The notes beneath the pieces are model-generated. The model worked only from the letters and a program-made list of their open reading frames with translations. It was not told the DNA's origin and made no database searches. Position numbers and translations under genes: made by a program. From contig JAEZCO010000045.1 of assembly GCA_023433505.1 (NCBI GenBank), positions 1 through 64,000 on the forward strand: a stretch of DNA of 64,000 nucleotides, in the 5' to 3' direction. Source of the stretch: Bacillota bacterium. GTDB taxonomy: Bacteria; Bacillota; Clostridia; Acetivibrionales; DTU013. Below, piece after piece: positions 45,508-54,225 of this stretch (position 1 is the first letter of the stretch; each line of letters opens with the position of its first letter).

Positions 45508-46731
45508 ATGCCGATTTGGAAAAGAAATCTGATCGTCTGCTGGTTCGGAATGTTTGTGTCAGGGATAGGGATGAGCCAGATTGCACCGGTATTGCCCCTT
45601 TATATAAAACATCTTGGCGTCGGCAGTCCGGCTTCCGTTACGCAGCTTTCCGGTATTGCCTTTGGCATTACCTATATCGTTTCCGCTATTTTTTCCCCCA
45701 TCTGGGGACATGCCGCCGATAAATTCGGACGAAAGCCCATGCTTTTAAGGGCAAGTCTTGGCATGGCACTGGTTATCGGCTGTATGGGCTTTGCACCCAA
45801 TGTGTATGTTTTGATAGGCTTAAGGCTGCTGCAAGGCGCCATCACTGGGTATAGCACGGCCTGCACCACCTTGATCGCAACACAGACGGACAGGGAACAT
45901 GCGGGATATGCTATGGGTACGCTTTCTACGGCAAATATCGCAGGCTCTTTGTTTGGACCCACCATCGGAGGCTTTATCGAAGAAACCCTCGGTTTTCAGC
46001 CCGTATTTTTTATCACGGGCGTACTGATGCTGATCGCATTTGCCACAACCGCCTTGTTTGTAAAGGAATCCTTTAGCCGGCAGGACAAAAAGGTGCTCGG
46101 CATTAAGGAAACATGGAAACTTGTTCCTGAAAAAAGCTTGATGGTTACCATGCTTGTAACGTTCTTTTTACTCAGCGTCGCCTTGTATTCCGTACAGCCG
46201 ATCCTGTCGGTCTTTGTCACCCAATTGTCCAGCGGCTCCAGTCATGCCGCGCTAATCGCGGGCTTGGTGTTCTCGTCCTCCGGCCTGGCCAATATTATTT
46301 CCGCTCCTCGTTTGGGGAAGCTTTCCGATAAAACTGGCGCGCAAAAAGTTATGCTTGCGGCTCTTGTCGCGGCGGGGCTCATTTATATTCCGCAGGCTTT
46401 TGTGCAGCATGCCTGGCAATTAATGTGCCTGAATTTCATCCTGGGGCTGGCGACGGCAGGGTTGGTCCCTTCGGTAAATACCCTGATCAAAAAAATTACG
46501 CCGGATTCCCTTACGGGCAGGGTTTATGGTTTTTCCATGTCGGCGGGGTATTTGGGCGTATTTGCAGGCGCTGTTCTGGGCGGGCAGGTAGCGGCCTGGT
46601 TTGGCATCAAATATGTATTTCTCACTACAAGCGCATTATTGCTGGTCAATGCAGCATGGGTCTATTTTAAGGTGTTTAAAAAACTTGGCGTCACTGCACC
46701 GGCGCCTGTTTTAAAAAAAGTAAATAATTAA
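45508..46731 (+). CDS. MFS drug exporter
   Basis: A 407-residue transporter with 12 predicted helices. The A-motif GHAADKFGRKPML lies between helices 2 and 3 and its half-repeat GKLSDKTGAQKVM in the second half, typical of drug:H+ antiporters of the MdtG/YfmO type. It is 18 bases upstream of the MBL-fold gene. The AraC gene just upstream is a candidate regulator. The substrate cannot be told. Confidence 0.85.
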   Translation: MPIWKRNLIVCWFGMFVSGIGMSQIAPVLPLYIKHLGVGSPASVTQLSGIAFGITYIVSAIFSPIWGHAADKFGRKPMLLRASLGMALVIGCMGFAPNVYVLIGLRLLQGAITGYSTACTTLIATQTDREHAGYAMGTLSTANIAGSLFGPTIGGFIEETLGFQPVFFITGVLMLIAFATTALFVKESFSRQDKKVLGIKETWKLVPEKSLMVTMLVTFFLLSVALYSVQPILSVFVTQLSSGSSHAALIAGLVFSSSGLANIISAPRLGKLSDKTGAQKVMLAALVAAGLIYIPQAFVQHAWQLMCLNFILGLATAGLVPSVNTLIKKITPDSLTGRVYGFSMSAGYLGVFAGAVLGGQVAAWFGIKYVFLTTSALLLVNAAWVYFKVFKKLGVTAPAPVLKKVNN

Positions 46732-46749
46732 GGAGAATGGAGAAGTAAA

Positions 46750-47394
46750 ATGAAAATCAAATGGTTTGGCCAGTCCAGTTTCATGATGACCTCTGAAAAC
46801 GGAACGAAAATAGTCACGGACCCCTATGCAGATTTTTTAGGGTACAAATTGCCCGGCATTGAAGCCGATATCGTCTCTACAAGTCATGATCACAGGGACC
46901 ATAATAATATAGGCGCTGTCAAAGGCCGCTTTGAGCATATCCGTGAACCGGGCCGGTTTTCAAATTGCGGAATCGAAATAAACGGTGTGGAAACCTTTCA
47001 CGATAACGTCTCGGGAGCCAAAAAAGGGAAAAATATTGTATATACCTTTGCAATGGACCAAATCAAGGTTTGCCATTGCGGTGACCTGGGACATGTTTTG
47101 AGTTCCGGTCAAATAAAGGACATCGGAAAGGTGGACATCTTGCTGCTCCCTGTCGGCGGCTCATTTACAATTAACGCATCCGACGCTTTTCAGGTAATGA
47201 AACAGCTGAACCCGGCAATCGTTATACCGATGCACTACCGGACAAAGGCGCTGGGCCTGATGGGCCATGTGTTTGGCAAGGTTGATGACTTTATTGCCAT
47301 AGCGGGAATGAAAGCAACTAAGTACAAGGAACTGGAAGTAAACAAAGAAAATATAAATGAGTATGCCGGTATTGCTGTCCTTGAATATAATTAA
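46750..47394 (+). CDS. MBL-fold metal-dependent hydrolase, UPF0173-like
   Basis: A 214-residue protein of the metallo-beta-lactamase fold. It opens IKWFGQSSFMM and carries STSHDHRDHNN (residues about 44-54, the HxHxDH zinc motif), CHCGDLGH (near 118) and VIPMHYRT (near 160), so all expected metal ligands are present. This small single-domain layout matches UPF0173/UlaG-like proteins. It is co-transcribed with the MFS gene. The role is unknown; an RNA- or lactone-cleaving activity is possible. Confidence 0.82.
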   Translation: MKIKWFGQSSFMMTSENGTKIVTDPYADFLGYKLPGIEADIVSTSHDHRDHNNIGAVKGRFEHIREPGRFSNCGIEINGVETFHDNVSGAKKGKNIVYTFAMDQIKVCHCGDLGHVLSSGQIKDIGKVDILLLPVGGSFTINASDAFQVMKQLNPAIVIPMHYRTKALGLMGHVFGKVDDFIAIAGMKATKYKELEVNKENINEYAGIAVLEYN

Positions 47395-47451
47395 GCTGTT
47401 CAGCATGGTCGCTGACGGGGCGGAAAAATAATTATTTTACGATGTCACCAT

Positions 47452-47480
47452 TTGACTTCATGGAATATTCTTGATATTAT
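47452..47480 (+). promoter_or_regulatory. promoter of the MATE gene
   Basis: TTGACT (47452-47457), 17-base spacer, TATTAT (47475-47480), about 50 bases before the start codon. Confidence 0.6.
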
Positions 47481-47533
47481 CTTTCATATTGTTTGAATAT
47501 TATCAAAGATCAGTCCTATTCGGTGAGGTTACG

Positions 47534-48901
47534 ATGATCAGAGAATTATTTGGTGACAAGGCTTTTTACAAAAGCCTTGTTATGCTTGCCCTACCTATTG
47601 CTTTGCAGAACCTGGTGACGTCCTCCCTGAATCTGATGGACAACGTGATGATCGGCTGGCTTGGTGAGACTCAGTTGGCCGCTGTAGCGCTGGCCAACCA
47701 GATTTATTTTTTAATGGCCCTTGCGATTTTTGGCGTCAGCAGCGGCTCTGCGATTTTCACGGCCCAGTTCTGGGGAAAGAAGGATGTCCTCAACATACGC
47801 AGGGTCCTGGGTTTAAATCTGCTATGCGGCGGCTCGGTTGCCGTCCTGTTTACAGCCGCTTCCTTTTCCGCACCGCGGTTTCTTCTCGGGATCTTTTCTT
47901 CCGACGCCGCAGTGGTTGAACTTGGCAGCTCGTTCCTGACCATTGTATGCTGGAGCTATCTCCCCACCGCCGTCAGCTTTTGTTTTGCATTTACTCTCAG
48001 AAGTACCGGAAACACAAGGCTTCCCATGACGGCAAGCATAATTGCCCTTGCCATCAATACGGTTTTGAATTATGTTTTGATTTTCGGCTTGTTTTCATTT
48101 CCAAAGCTTGGAGTACCGGGATCCGCCCTTGCAACTCTGATTGCCCGCATCACGGAAGTGACCATCATCCTTTCGTCCGTTTACCTGAAGCGCATGGTAC
48201 CGGCTGCTTCCATCCGTGAGCTTCTGGATATCAAGCTTGATTTTGCTCGCAGATTTTTCAAAACAACCCTTCCCGTAATCGCAAACGAAATCCTCTGGTC
48301 TTCCGGTTTTACCCTTTATTCCGTGGCTTATGCCCATATGGGGACCGGAATGGTAGCCTCCATCAATATGTCATCAACGGTGGAAAGATTAGCAATGGTG
48401 CTATTTACAGGTATCGCCAGCGCATGTGCCATCATGGTGGGGAATAAAATCGGCGAGGGAGATAACTGTACCGCATACCTTTATGCAAAACGGCTGACCG
48501 TCCTGGGTGTCGGGCTGGGAGCCTGCATGGGCCTTGCGGTAATCTTCCTGTCCGGTGAGATTTTATCAGCCTACCGGGTTTCTTACGGAGTTTTCCATGA
48601 CGCCCGGCTTGTGTTAATTATTTTTGGGTCCATCATGATTTTCAAAATATTCAATGTGATCAATGTTGTCGGCATTCTGCGCAGCGGCGGAGATACAAGA
48701 TTCAGCCTGGTCCTGGATACCGCCGGCGTCTGGCTCATTGGCGTACCGCTGGCCTTTATCGGCGGCCTGGTTTGGTCGCTGCCCATATACATCGTCTATG
48801 CGCTGGTAAATCTTGAGGAGCTTGTCAAATTCGCCTTTGGCCTGAGACGGTTTATATCGCGCAGATGGATCAACAATCTCGTAGAGCATGAATGCCACTG
48901 A
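47534..48901 (+). CDS. MATE-family efflux transporter
   Basis: A 455-residue exporter with 12 predicted helices. The first helix region, MLALPIALQNLVTSSLNLMDNVMIGWLGE, split over the membrane entry, is the classical MATE opening, and the second half repeats it from about residue 240 (FKTTLPVIANEILWSSG). Such proteins export drugs by Na+ or H+ antiport. The ATG at 47534 is chosen for TGAGGT five bases upstream; the frame is open to 47471. Confidence 0.9.
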   Translation: MIRELFGDKAFYKSLVMLALPIALQNLVTSSLNLMDNVMIGWLGETQLAAVALANQIYFLMALAIFGVSSGSAIFTAQFWGKKDVLNIRRVLGLNLLCGGSVAVLFTAASFSAPRFLLGIFSSDAAVVELGSSFLTIVCWSYLPTAVSFCFAFTLRSTGNTRLPMTASIIALAINTVLNYVLIFGLFSFPKLGVPGSALATLIARITEVTIILSSVYLKRMVPAASIRELLDIKLDFARRFFKTTLPVIANEILWSSGFTLYSVAYAHMGTGMVASINMSSTVERLAMVLFTGIASACAIMVGNKIGEGDNCTAYLYAKRLTVLGVGLGACMGLAVIFLSGEILSAYRVSYGVFHDARLVLIIFGSIMIFKIFNVINVVGILRSGGDTRFSLVLDTAGVWLIGVPLAFIGGLVWSLPIYIVYALVNLEELVKFAFGLRRFISRRWINNLVEHECH

Positions 48902-48943
48902 GTTGCCCGTGCCGTCAAAGCCCGAATGCAGACCGGCTTACTG

Positions 48944-48959
48944 CCGGCCTTCAGGCCGG
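48944..48959. terminator. hairpin between convergent MATE and kinase genes
   Basis: CCGGCCT/AGGCCGG with a two-base centre (48944-48959) in the 78-base gap between convergent stop codons. It may serve as a bidirectional terminator, but no strong U-run is seen. Confidence 0.4.
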
Positions 48960-48979
48960 ATTCCCTATTCTTTTGAAGC

Positions 48980-50716
48980 TTATGGCGCCTGTATTTTATC
49001 TGCCAGCTCATTTTCCTTATAAGCCTTGATTCTAACGGATACCGCCGTACCCTCCCCTATCCTGCCGGTGATTTTTATGCCGTAATCGTCACCATAGTTG
49101 GCCTGTATCCGTTTAATCAGGTTCTTTATGCCATAGCCGCCATAGCTGGCCTTATAATTGAAGCTCATGATTTTTTCGATATCATTTTCTTCCATCCCGC
49201 GGCCGTTGTCCATCACCTCAAACAGGATGTCGCCGCCCTGTCTGTAGGCTTTTATAAGGATCCTTGCGTCCTCCGCCTTACCATTTAAGCCATGAAGTAT
49301 GGAATTTTCAACAATGGGCTGAAGCAAATGCTTCAAGGTATAATAGGACAGGACTTCCTCTTCTGCGTCTATCTCCAGGATATACTGGGCGGAATGGGCA
49401 AATACGTTTATTTTCACATATTCCTTGATCATATCCAGCTCCGCGGCAATGCTGATTATATTATTGCCTTTGTTCAAGGCAATCCGGTAATATTTTGTCA
49501 TGGTGTCGATCATATCCACCGTCTTTATGTCTTTGTTCCAGAGCGCATTCCATTTGATCACCGACAGGGAATTATACAGCAGGTGCGGATTGATCCTGGA
49601 CTGGAGCAGCTCAATTTCCAGGGAGCTGTTTTCGTGCTTGATGTTGATAAGTTCCTTATAATATTCATTCATCCGGCTGATAACGTCTTTAAACTTTTGC
49701 TTGATGAATGCCACTTCGTCGTTTCCTGTAATCTGTATCTGTTTTTCATTCAACAGAAGATTTTCATCCTGCCTGATACCGTTGATAAAATTTTCAAGAC
49801 TTCCGGTGATCCTTTTGGCTGTGTGTCTGGAGGCGAAGATCAATACAAAAACATAAACCAGAAACCCCAATAGAAACAGCAGGAAGGTTTTGATATTTTT
49901 CTTGTATATCCCTCCTATGGATACTGCTGCCGTAATTGTATCCCCATTCATCAGGCTGCTGCTAAGCAGGATAAAATCGCGGGCTGTCACTGCTTCCGGG
50001 CCGTCTATTTCCATCCCCTGGTAGTTCTTAAAATAAAGGACATCGCCGTTGACGTTTTTGAAGAATACGATGCCGTTTTCCGGACGGCCAAGCGTACTGA
50101 GCTTCTCTTCGATTGCAGCATAGGGAATATTGACCTCCAGTATCCCTACGGAAGTATTGTAATTGGCAATATTCCTGTAAAAGGTCAGATATTTTTCACT
50201 GTTTTTGATTGTGGGGTTGGGGTCCCAGATGATTTCCGTTCCGGGCGCTTTCATCGCCTTCTCGACAAGAGCGTTGCCCTTCATTCTTCCGATGCTGTCA
50301 ACAAATACTCCTTCATACAGGGTTTCATTATAGGTGTAGATTACATAGGGTCTTTTCCCATTAACACTGTAAGATTCTCCGATCATGGCCTTGATAATAT
50401 CCATAAATACCATCACTTGCTCCAGATCATCACTGAAATTCGTTCCGATGTTTTTAAGCAAATATTGATTCTGAACGATATTGCTGCTTTTATTTATCTG
50501 CATGTTGAGGGTTTCGTTGATGGCTTGCACACACTCGTTAAGTTTCAAGCTCATATTGGAAGTATAATCGCTGGTAATTGTACGGTTGGTATAATACAGG
50601 ACATACAGCGCCACCAGTATGAACGGTATCGCAGTAAATACCATCAGATTTCTGTAAATCCTGCTTCTGAGCGTAGCTGCAGGAAAAAGCCACCGGATGA
50701 ATTTTTTTAACCCCAT
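48980..50716 (-). CDS. YesM-type sensor histidine kinase, orphan
   Basis: A 578-residue kinase. Transmembrane helix about 20-40, extracellular sensor region about 41-270, second helix about 275-295, HAMP-like segment, phospho-acceptor box INPHLLYNSLS (near 375), and ATPase motifs LLQPIVENSILHGL, DNGRGMEEND and GYGIKNLIKRI. All catalytic boxes look intact. The start at 50716 has GAGG nine bases upstream; ATG at 50731, overlapping the stop of the regulator remnant, is the alternative. Its cognate regulator gene has been lost except for its last codons, so it either signals to another YesN protein or is itself decaying. Confidence 0.9.
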   Translation of the reverse strand: MGLKKFIRWLFPAATLRSRIYRNLMVFTAIPFILVALYVLYYTNRTITSDYTSNMSLKLNECVQAINETLNMQINKSSNIVQNQYLLKNIGTNFSDDLEQVMVFMDIIKAMIGESYSVNGKRPYVIYTYNETLYEGVFVDSIGRMKGNALVEKAMKAPGTEIIWDPNPTIKNSEKYLTFYRNIANYNTSVGILEVNIPYAAIEEKLSTLGRPENGIVFFKNVNGDVLYFKNYQGMEIDGPEAVTARDFILLSSSLMNGDTITAAVSIGGIYKKNIKTFLLFLLGFLVYVFVLIFASRHTAKRITGSLENFINGIRQDENLLLNEKQIQITGNDEVAFIKQKFKDVISRMNEYYKELINIKHENSSLEIELLQSRINPHLLYNSLSVIKWNALWNKDIKTVDMIDTMTKYYRIALNKGNNIISIAAELDMIKEYVKINVFAHSAQYILEIDAEEEVLSYYTLKHLLQPIVENSILHGLNGKAEDARILIKAYRQGGDILFEVMDNGRGMEENDIEKIMSFNYKASYGGYGIKNLIKRIQANYGDDYGIKITGRIGEGTAVSVRIKAYKENELADKIQAP

Positions 50717-50727
50717 CGCTATATACC

Positions 50728-50916
50728 TCATGAGATGTAACCGTCCCGGTATTGTTCGGGAGACATCCCGGTATCTTCCATGAAAGCCGATGCAAAGCGC
50801 CGGAAAATGAAATTGGCGTAGCTGGTGCACGCACTGTATTTATGGATGGAAAACATAAACAGCCCCCCGGTATCCAAAATAAAAAGCAGCGGAATATTTA
50901 AGGGAAAGATATCCAC
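50728..50916 (-). pseudogene. C-terminal remnant of an AraC/YesN regulator
   Basis: A 62-codon open frame whose last part (YSACTSYANFIFRRF, then MEDTGMSPEQYRDGYIS) matches the final helix-turn-helix of YesN/AraC regulators, compare GYSDANYFGKCFKKYFGVSP in the intact YesN. The preceding residues have no regulator similarity. Its stop overlaps the ATG at 50731 (ATGA), the usual coupling of a regulator gene with a kinase gene. Most of the regulator gene, including the receiver domain, has therefore been deleted. Confidence 0.7.
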
Positions 50917-50927
50917 CGCTCTTTGAT

Positions 50928-50955
50928 AGTATATTATTCAGCTGCCACCGGTCAA
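50928..50955 (-). promoter_or_regulatory. promoter reading into the regulator remnant and kinase gene
   Basis: Minus strand: TTGACC (50950-50955), 16-base spacer, TATACT (50928-50933). It would keep the kinase gene transcribed after the deletion. Confidence 0.5.
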
Positions 50956-50968
50956 GCTTATTCTATTT

Positions 50969-51526
50969 TTAAAACAAGTGGTCAAAAAGTATCTTTACTC
51001 CAATGCCGATAAGAATGACCGCTCCCAACCGGTCCAGATATCTTCTGAGACGGCCGTAGTTTCTTATCCAGCAGCCCAGCAGGACGCCTATAAAGCATAA
51101 GACAAAGGTGATAACGCCTACATAAATCGACGGAATAAAAAAGCCGTAGCCCAGGGTGGAAATACTGATTCCTGCGGCAAAGGCGTCTATGCTTGTTGCC
51201 ACAGACAGCGTAAGCATAAGCTTGAAGCTTGTCAGGTCAAGGGGTTCGGACTTTTCGTCCATAGACTCCTTCCACATTTTTATACCGATGACTGCAAGAA
51301 GAATAAAGGCGATCCAATGGTCAACAGGCTCGATCAGATCTTTAAAGGAAAAACCCGTAACCCACCCCAGCGACAACATCCCCCATTGAAAGAAGCCAAA
51401 AAGGAAAGCAACTTTAAACGCGTTCATATATCGTCTTTTCAGTATGCAAAGTCCGCAGGATACCGATACTGCAAAGGCATCCATTGCAAGACCCAATCCG
51501 ATTAAAACTATTACGCCGATGCTCAT
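50969..51526 (-). CDS. mntP: manganese efflux pump MntP
   Basis: A 185-residue membrane protein with six helices in two homologous halves, each carrying the Asp motif: AMDAFAVS (near residue 14) and SIDAFAAGIS (near 111). These are the signature sites of MntP (DUF204), which exports Mn2+. A GGAGATAG site precedes the ATG. No yybP-ykoY manganese riboswitch is evident in the 147 bases upstream. Confidence 0.92.
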   Translation of the reverse strand: MSIGVIVLIGLGLAMDAFAVSVSCGLCILKRRYMNAFKVAFLFGFFQWGMLSLGWVTGFSFKDLIEPVDHWIAFILLAVIGIKMWKESMDEKSEPLDLTSFKLMLTLSVATSIDAFAAGISISTLGYGFFIPSIYVGVITFVLCFIGVLLGCWIRNYGRLRRYLDRLGAVILIGIGVKILFDHLF

Positions 51527-51613
51527 AAGTCTATCTCCAATTCATTTTCTATTCTTATGCATTTGCTGTGTTTTTTATCCTTATTCCAATAGAAAGGTAA
51601 TTTCCACCAGCTA

Positions 51614-51643
51614 TTGAAATATGTCCAGGCCCCGTGCTATAAT
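51614..51643 (+). promoter_or_regulatory. promoter of the small secreted-protein gene
   Basis: TTGAAA (51614-51619), 18-base spacer, TATAAT (51638-51643), about 30 bases before the start codon. Confidence 0.65.
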
Positions 51644-51673
51644 ACCTCTTACCATTATAGAAGGAGTGATGAT

Positions 51674-51913
51674 ATGAAGCAAATAAAATTTTTATTTATG
51701 ATCATAATCTTTGCTGCCATGCTTTCCTTCGGAAATCCGGCCGTCGCCAAAACAACGGCAGATGTGGGACTTCCGCCGGCAATCGTACTGGTGCAGGATG
51801 AAAATAACAAAATGCTTGTAAACCATAACTTTAAGAATGATATGCAGATATTTGTACCAGGCGGCAAGCACAATGATCCCGGCTTCTATGTAAATATTCC
51901 GGGCAATAAGTAA
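51674..51913 (+). CDS. small secreted protein, 79 aa, unknown
   Basis: A signal peptide (about 1-25, cleavage after AVA) is followed by a 54-residue mature part with QDENNKMLVNHNF and a C-terminal PGGKHNDPGFYVNIPG. No cysteine is present. It has a complete unit: promoter, strong AAGGAGTGAT site, ATG at 51674 and a hairpin terminator. The family is not recognised. It lies between mntP and the URO-D-like gene, facing neither. Confidence 0.65.
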   Translation: MKQIKFLFMIIIFAAMLSFGNPAVAKTTADVGLPPAIVLVQDENNKMLVNHNFKNDMQIFVPGGKHNDPGFYVNIPGNK

Positions 51914-51932
51914 TCCGGGCAAATAAAGCCTC

Positions 51933-51958
51933 GGGGGCATCGAACCCCCTTGCCTTTT
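51933..51958 (+). terminator. terminator of the small secreted-protein gene
   Basis: GGGGG (51933-51937), seven-base loop, CCCCC (51945-51949), then TTGCCTTTT. Confidence 0.6.
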
Positions 51959-52029
51959 GGTGATTCGGCTATGGCCGGATACCGCAAAGAAAAAACTGCC
52001 GGCAAAATATGCTTCTGGCAGTCTCATTG

Positions 52030-52060
52030 AGTCAGAGGACAGCCTCTGACTTATTTTTTT
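52030..52060 (+). terminator. second rho-independent terminator
   Basis: AGTCAGAGG/CCTCTGACT (52030-52038 and 52043-52051), four-base loop, followed by TATTTTTTT. It reads in the plus direction and touches the end of the convergent URO-D-like gene. Confidence 0.7.
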
Positions 52061-53070
52061 CAGTATTTATTCCATTCGTCAAATACCGTTTCAATACTTT
52101 CCTTCGGGTCCTTGACTCCCCATTCGCATTGGGCGATGACGCCAGTCCGTTTGCCTCTAAGCAAAGCTTTAGCTGCGCGGCCTACCGCTTTGCGCACATC
52201 AGCGGCAGTTCCAAAGGGAAGGATATTCTGCCTGTCGATTTCGCCCCAGAAGGTTATTCTGCCCGCATACTGCTCACCCAGCCTTTCCATGTCCATGCAG
52301 AATAATTGAGAGTTTACGGCATCCACCCCTATTTCAATAAGGTCGGGATAAATTGCTTCAATGTTTCCGTCGGAATGGAAAAAGACAAATTTGTCTTTGC
52401 TGTGAAGAAGGTCACAATACTCCTTGTATAAGGGCTTAAAGAATTCCCTCCACAATTTCGGCGATATGAGGAGAGTTTTCTGGGTACCCCAGTCATCCAT
52501 GAACGAAACCCCGTCGACATCGGTCTCCGACCACATTTTCATCTCCCGCAGAAAAAATTCATGGAGCATGTCTCTGAGTTTATAAACCTCTTTCTCCCCA
52601 TAAGCCAGGTCCATATAGAGATTTTCAGTGCCGCGCAAAAACTGCATCCGCTCAAAAGGCCGGGTTTCAGTTCCTGCCAGGATAAACTTCTCCGATTCGG
52701 CGCAGCTTTTGTTGACTTGTGACAGGTCCGCCCCGTCAAGCAGCTCCCAGGGCAGTGCATAGGTATCCAGTGCCGACCAGTCTGCCAGCGGATATTCCTT
52801 TACCTCGCCTACAACTCCCGGCTCGCCTACATGCCAGACAGAACCCCAGGCATCCATGGATATCCCTACCTCAGCAGGGTCTCCCTTGCAGCGTTTACCT
52901 TTGCCATAGCTGCAAACCGGTCCTCCGATGTCTCCGGGAAATTTACCGGTAACCTCGTCATATTCCTGCCTCCTGTATGTCAGAACACCCGGCAGGGCCC
53001 AGAGCGTCCTTGGCAGCCTGTCAACCTCCTCCTGCCTCAACACCTTTATTACTCTTTCCCTTGAATTCAC
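52060..53070 (-). CDS. uroporphyrinogen-decarboxylase-like (URO-D superfamily) protein
   Basis: A 336-residue TIM-barrel protein of the URO-D/MtaA superfamily. Features: N-terminal NSRERVIKVLRQEEVDRLPR, DVDGVSFMDDWGTQ near 185, FVFFHSDGNIEAIYPDLIEIGVD, split in the middle of the chain, and a C-terminal DPKESIETVFDEWNKY. Members in sugar loci are common and are not haem enzymes; most are uncharacterised, some are methyltransferases. It starts with GTG behind AAAGGGGG. The AraC and CE15-like genes lie upstream on the same strand. Confidence 0.82.
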   Translation of the reverse strand: MNSRERVIKVLRQEEVDRLPRTLWALPGVLTYRRQEYDEVTGKFPGDIGGPVCSYGKGKRCKGDPAEVGISMDAWGSVWHVGEPGVVGEVKEYPLADWSALDTYALPWELLDGADLSQVNKSCAESEKFILAGTETRPFERMQFLRGTENLYMDLAYGEKEVYKLRDMLHEFFLREMKMWSETDVDGVSFMDDWGTQKTLLISPKLWREFFKPLYKEYCDLLHSKDKFVFFHSDGNIEAIYPDLIEIGVDAVNSQLFCMDMERLGEQYAGRITFWGEIDRQNILPFGTAADVRKAVGRAAKALLRGKRTGVIAQCEWGVKDPKESIETVFDEWNKY

Positions 53071-53268
53071 TTCAATCCCCCTTTTTGCAGCAATAAATAT
53101 ATTTTACCGGTCCAGCTTACCCACCGTAAAGGTTCCCGGACTGACAAATCCATGGAAAAGTCATTGGAACACCCTAGCGGTGAAGCTGAGCTACTGACTA
53201 AAATTATATCAATTACCCTTATGGGAGAGTTTCAAAAACCTATCATGATTTTTCCGTATTATCGCATC

Positions 53269-54207
53269 TTATTCCGAAAGAGCGATATTGCCCTTCCTGC
53301 AACTGCCCGGAGTCATGCCGAAAAGCTTCTTAAAGGCTGTGCAGAAATAATGGTCGTTATTATACCCCACCTCCCGCGCAATTTGCGCAATACTCTTATC
53401 CGAGCACAAAAGCAGTTTTTGCGCTTTGTATAGGCGGACCCTGTTAAGATGGTGATTGACCGTATCTCCCGCATATTCCTTGAAAAGTCTGGCCAAATGG
53501 CTATAGCTCAAATGTACGGAATAGGAAATGTCATTGACGTCGATTTCCTGCGAATAATTTTCTTCCATGAATTTAATGGCATTTTTGACAATCTGATTTT
53601 CCAGAAAGCGGTAATTTATTGCCGACGAGCAGGTTGGAGCGGCAGTAGAATAACACTCTGCAATATTGCTGAGCAATTGGCAGAATTCCAATTGCATCTG
53701 CAGCACTCCGGCTCCCGACCCGGCCATTCTCAGCAGTCCAAGCATACTGCCGGAAATAGCCGCAGTGTCGGCTACAGGCCGCGAATGCGCCTTTGCCAGG
53801 ACATCACTGATTCTTGACAATTCATAACTGACATTGTCAAGCTTTTCCTCCTGTTTATTGTTTGATATAAATTCCCAGCGCAGTGCAAAGCCCACGTGCC
53901 CGCTCCCCGGGTCCTGCCGGTGGGAATGATAAGTCCCGGGAGGCATCAGGTAGAAACTCCCCGCTTCGATTTTCTGCTCTGAATGATTGATGGTGGTATA
54001 AATAGAATGCTCGATCACGTAATGAAACTCAAAAAAGGAATGCTTATGCTCCATTACCCTCCAGTCAGGTCCATTGTCCATAAAATGGACGCCCAATACC
54101 CGTATGGCTATCCCATTGATGCTTATATGCTTGTATGCTATTGCCTGAAGCCTGTCAAAGCACTGTATGCACTCCTGTGTATTCAATTGTTTTATTGAAT
54201 CGCTCAT
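53269..54207 (-). CDS. AraC-family regulator with cupin N-terminus
   Basis: A 312-residue regulator. N-terminal cupin (about 50-130: MEHKHSFFEFHYVIE, then YLMPPGTYHSH) and C-terminal AraC DNA-binding domain (about 210-305: EIDVNDISYSVHLSYSHLARLFKE and IAREVGYNNDHYFCTAFKKLFGMTPG). It lies 18 bases after the CE15-like gene on the same strand and probably senses the sugar that the surrounding enzymes release. Confidence 0.88.
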   Translation of the reverse strand: MSDSIKQLNTQECIQCFDRLQAIAYKHISINGIAIRVLGVHFMDNGPDWRVMEHKHSFFEFHYVIEHSIYTTINHSEQKIEAGSFYLMPPGTYHSHRQDPGSGHVGFALRWEFISNNKQEEKLDNVSYELSRISDVLAKAHSRPVADTAAISGSMLGLLRMAGSGAGVLQMQLEFCQLLSNIAECYSTAAPTCSSAINYRFLENQIVKNAIKFMEENYSQEIDVNDISYSVHLSYSHLARLFKEYAGDTVNHHLNRVRLYKAQKLLLCSDKSIAQIAREVGYNNDHYFCTAFKKLFGMTPGSCRKGNIALSE

Positions 54208-54225
54208 TGGCTTGTCTCCGGGTCC

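Noticed and set aside
51527..51673. Manganese riboswitch upstream of mntP
   Set aside because: I looked for the conserved yybP-ykoY loops and found none in this gap.
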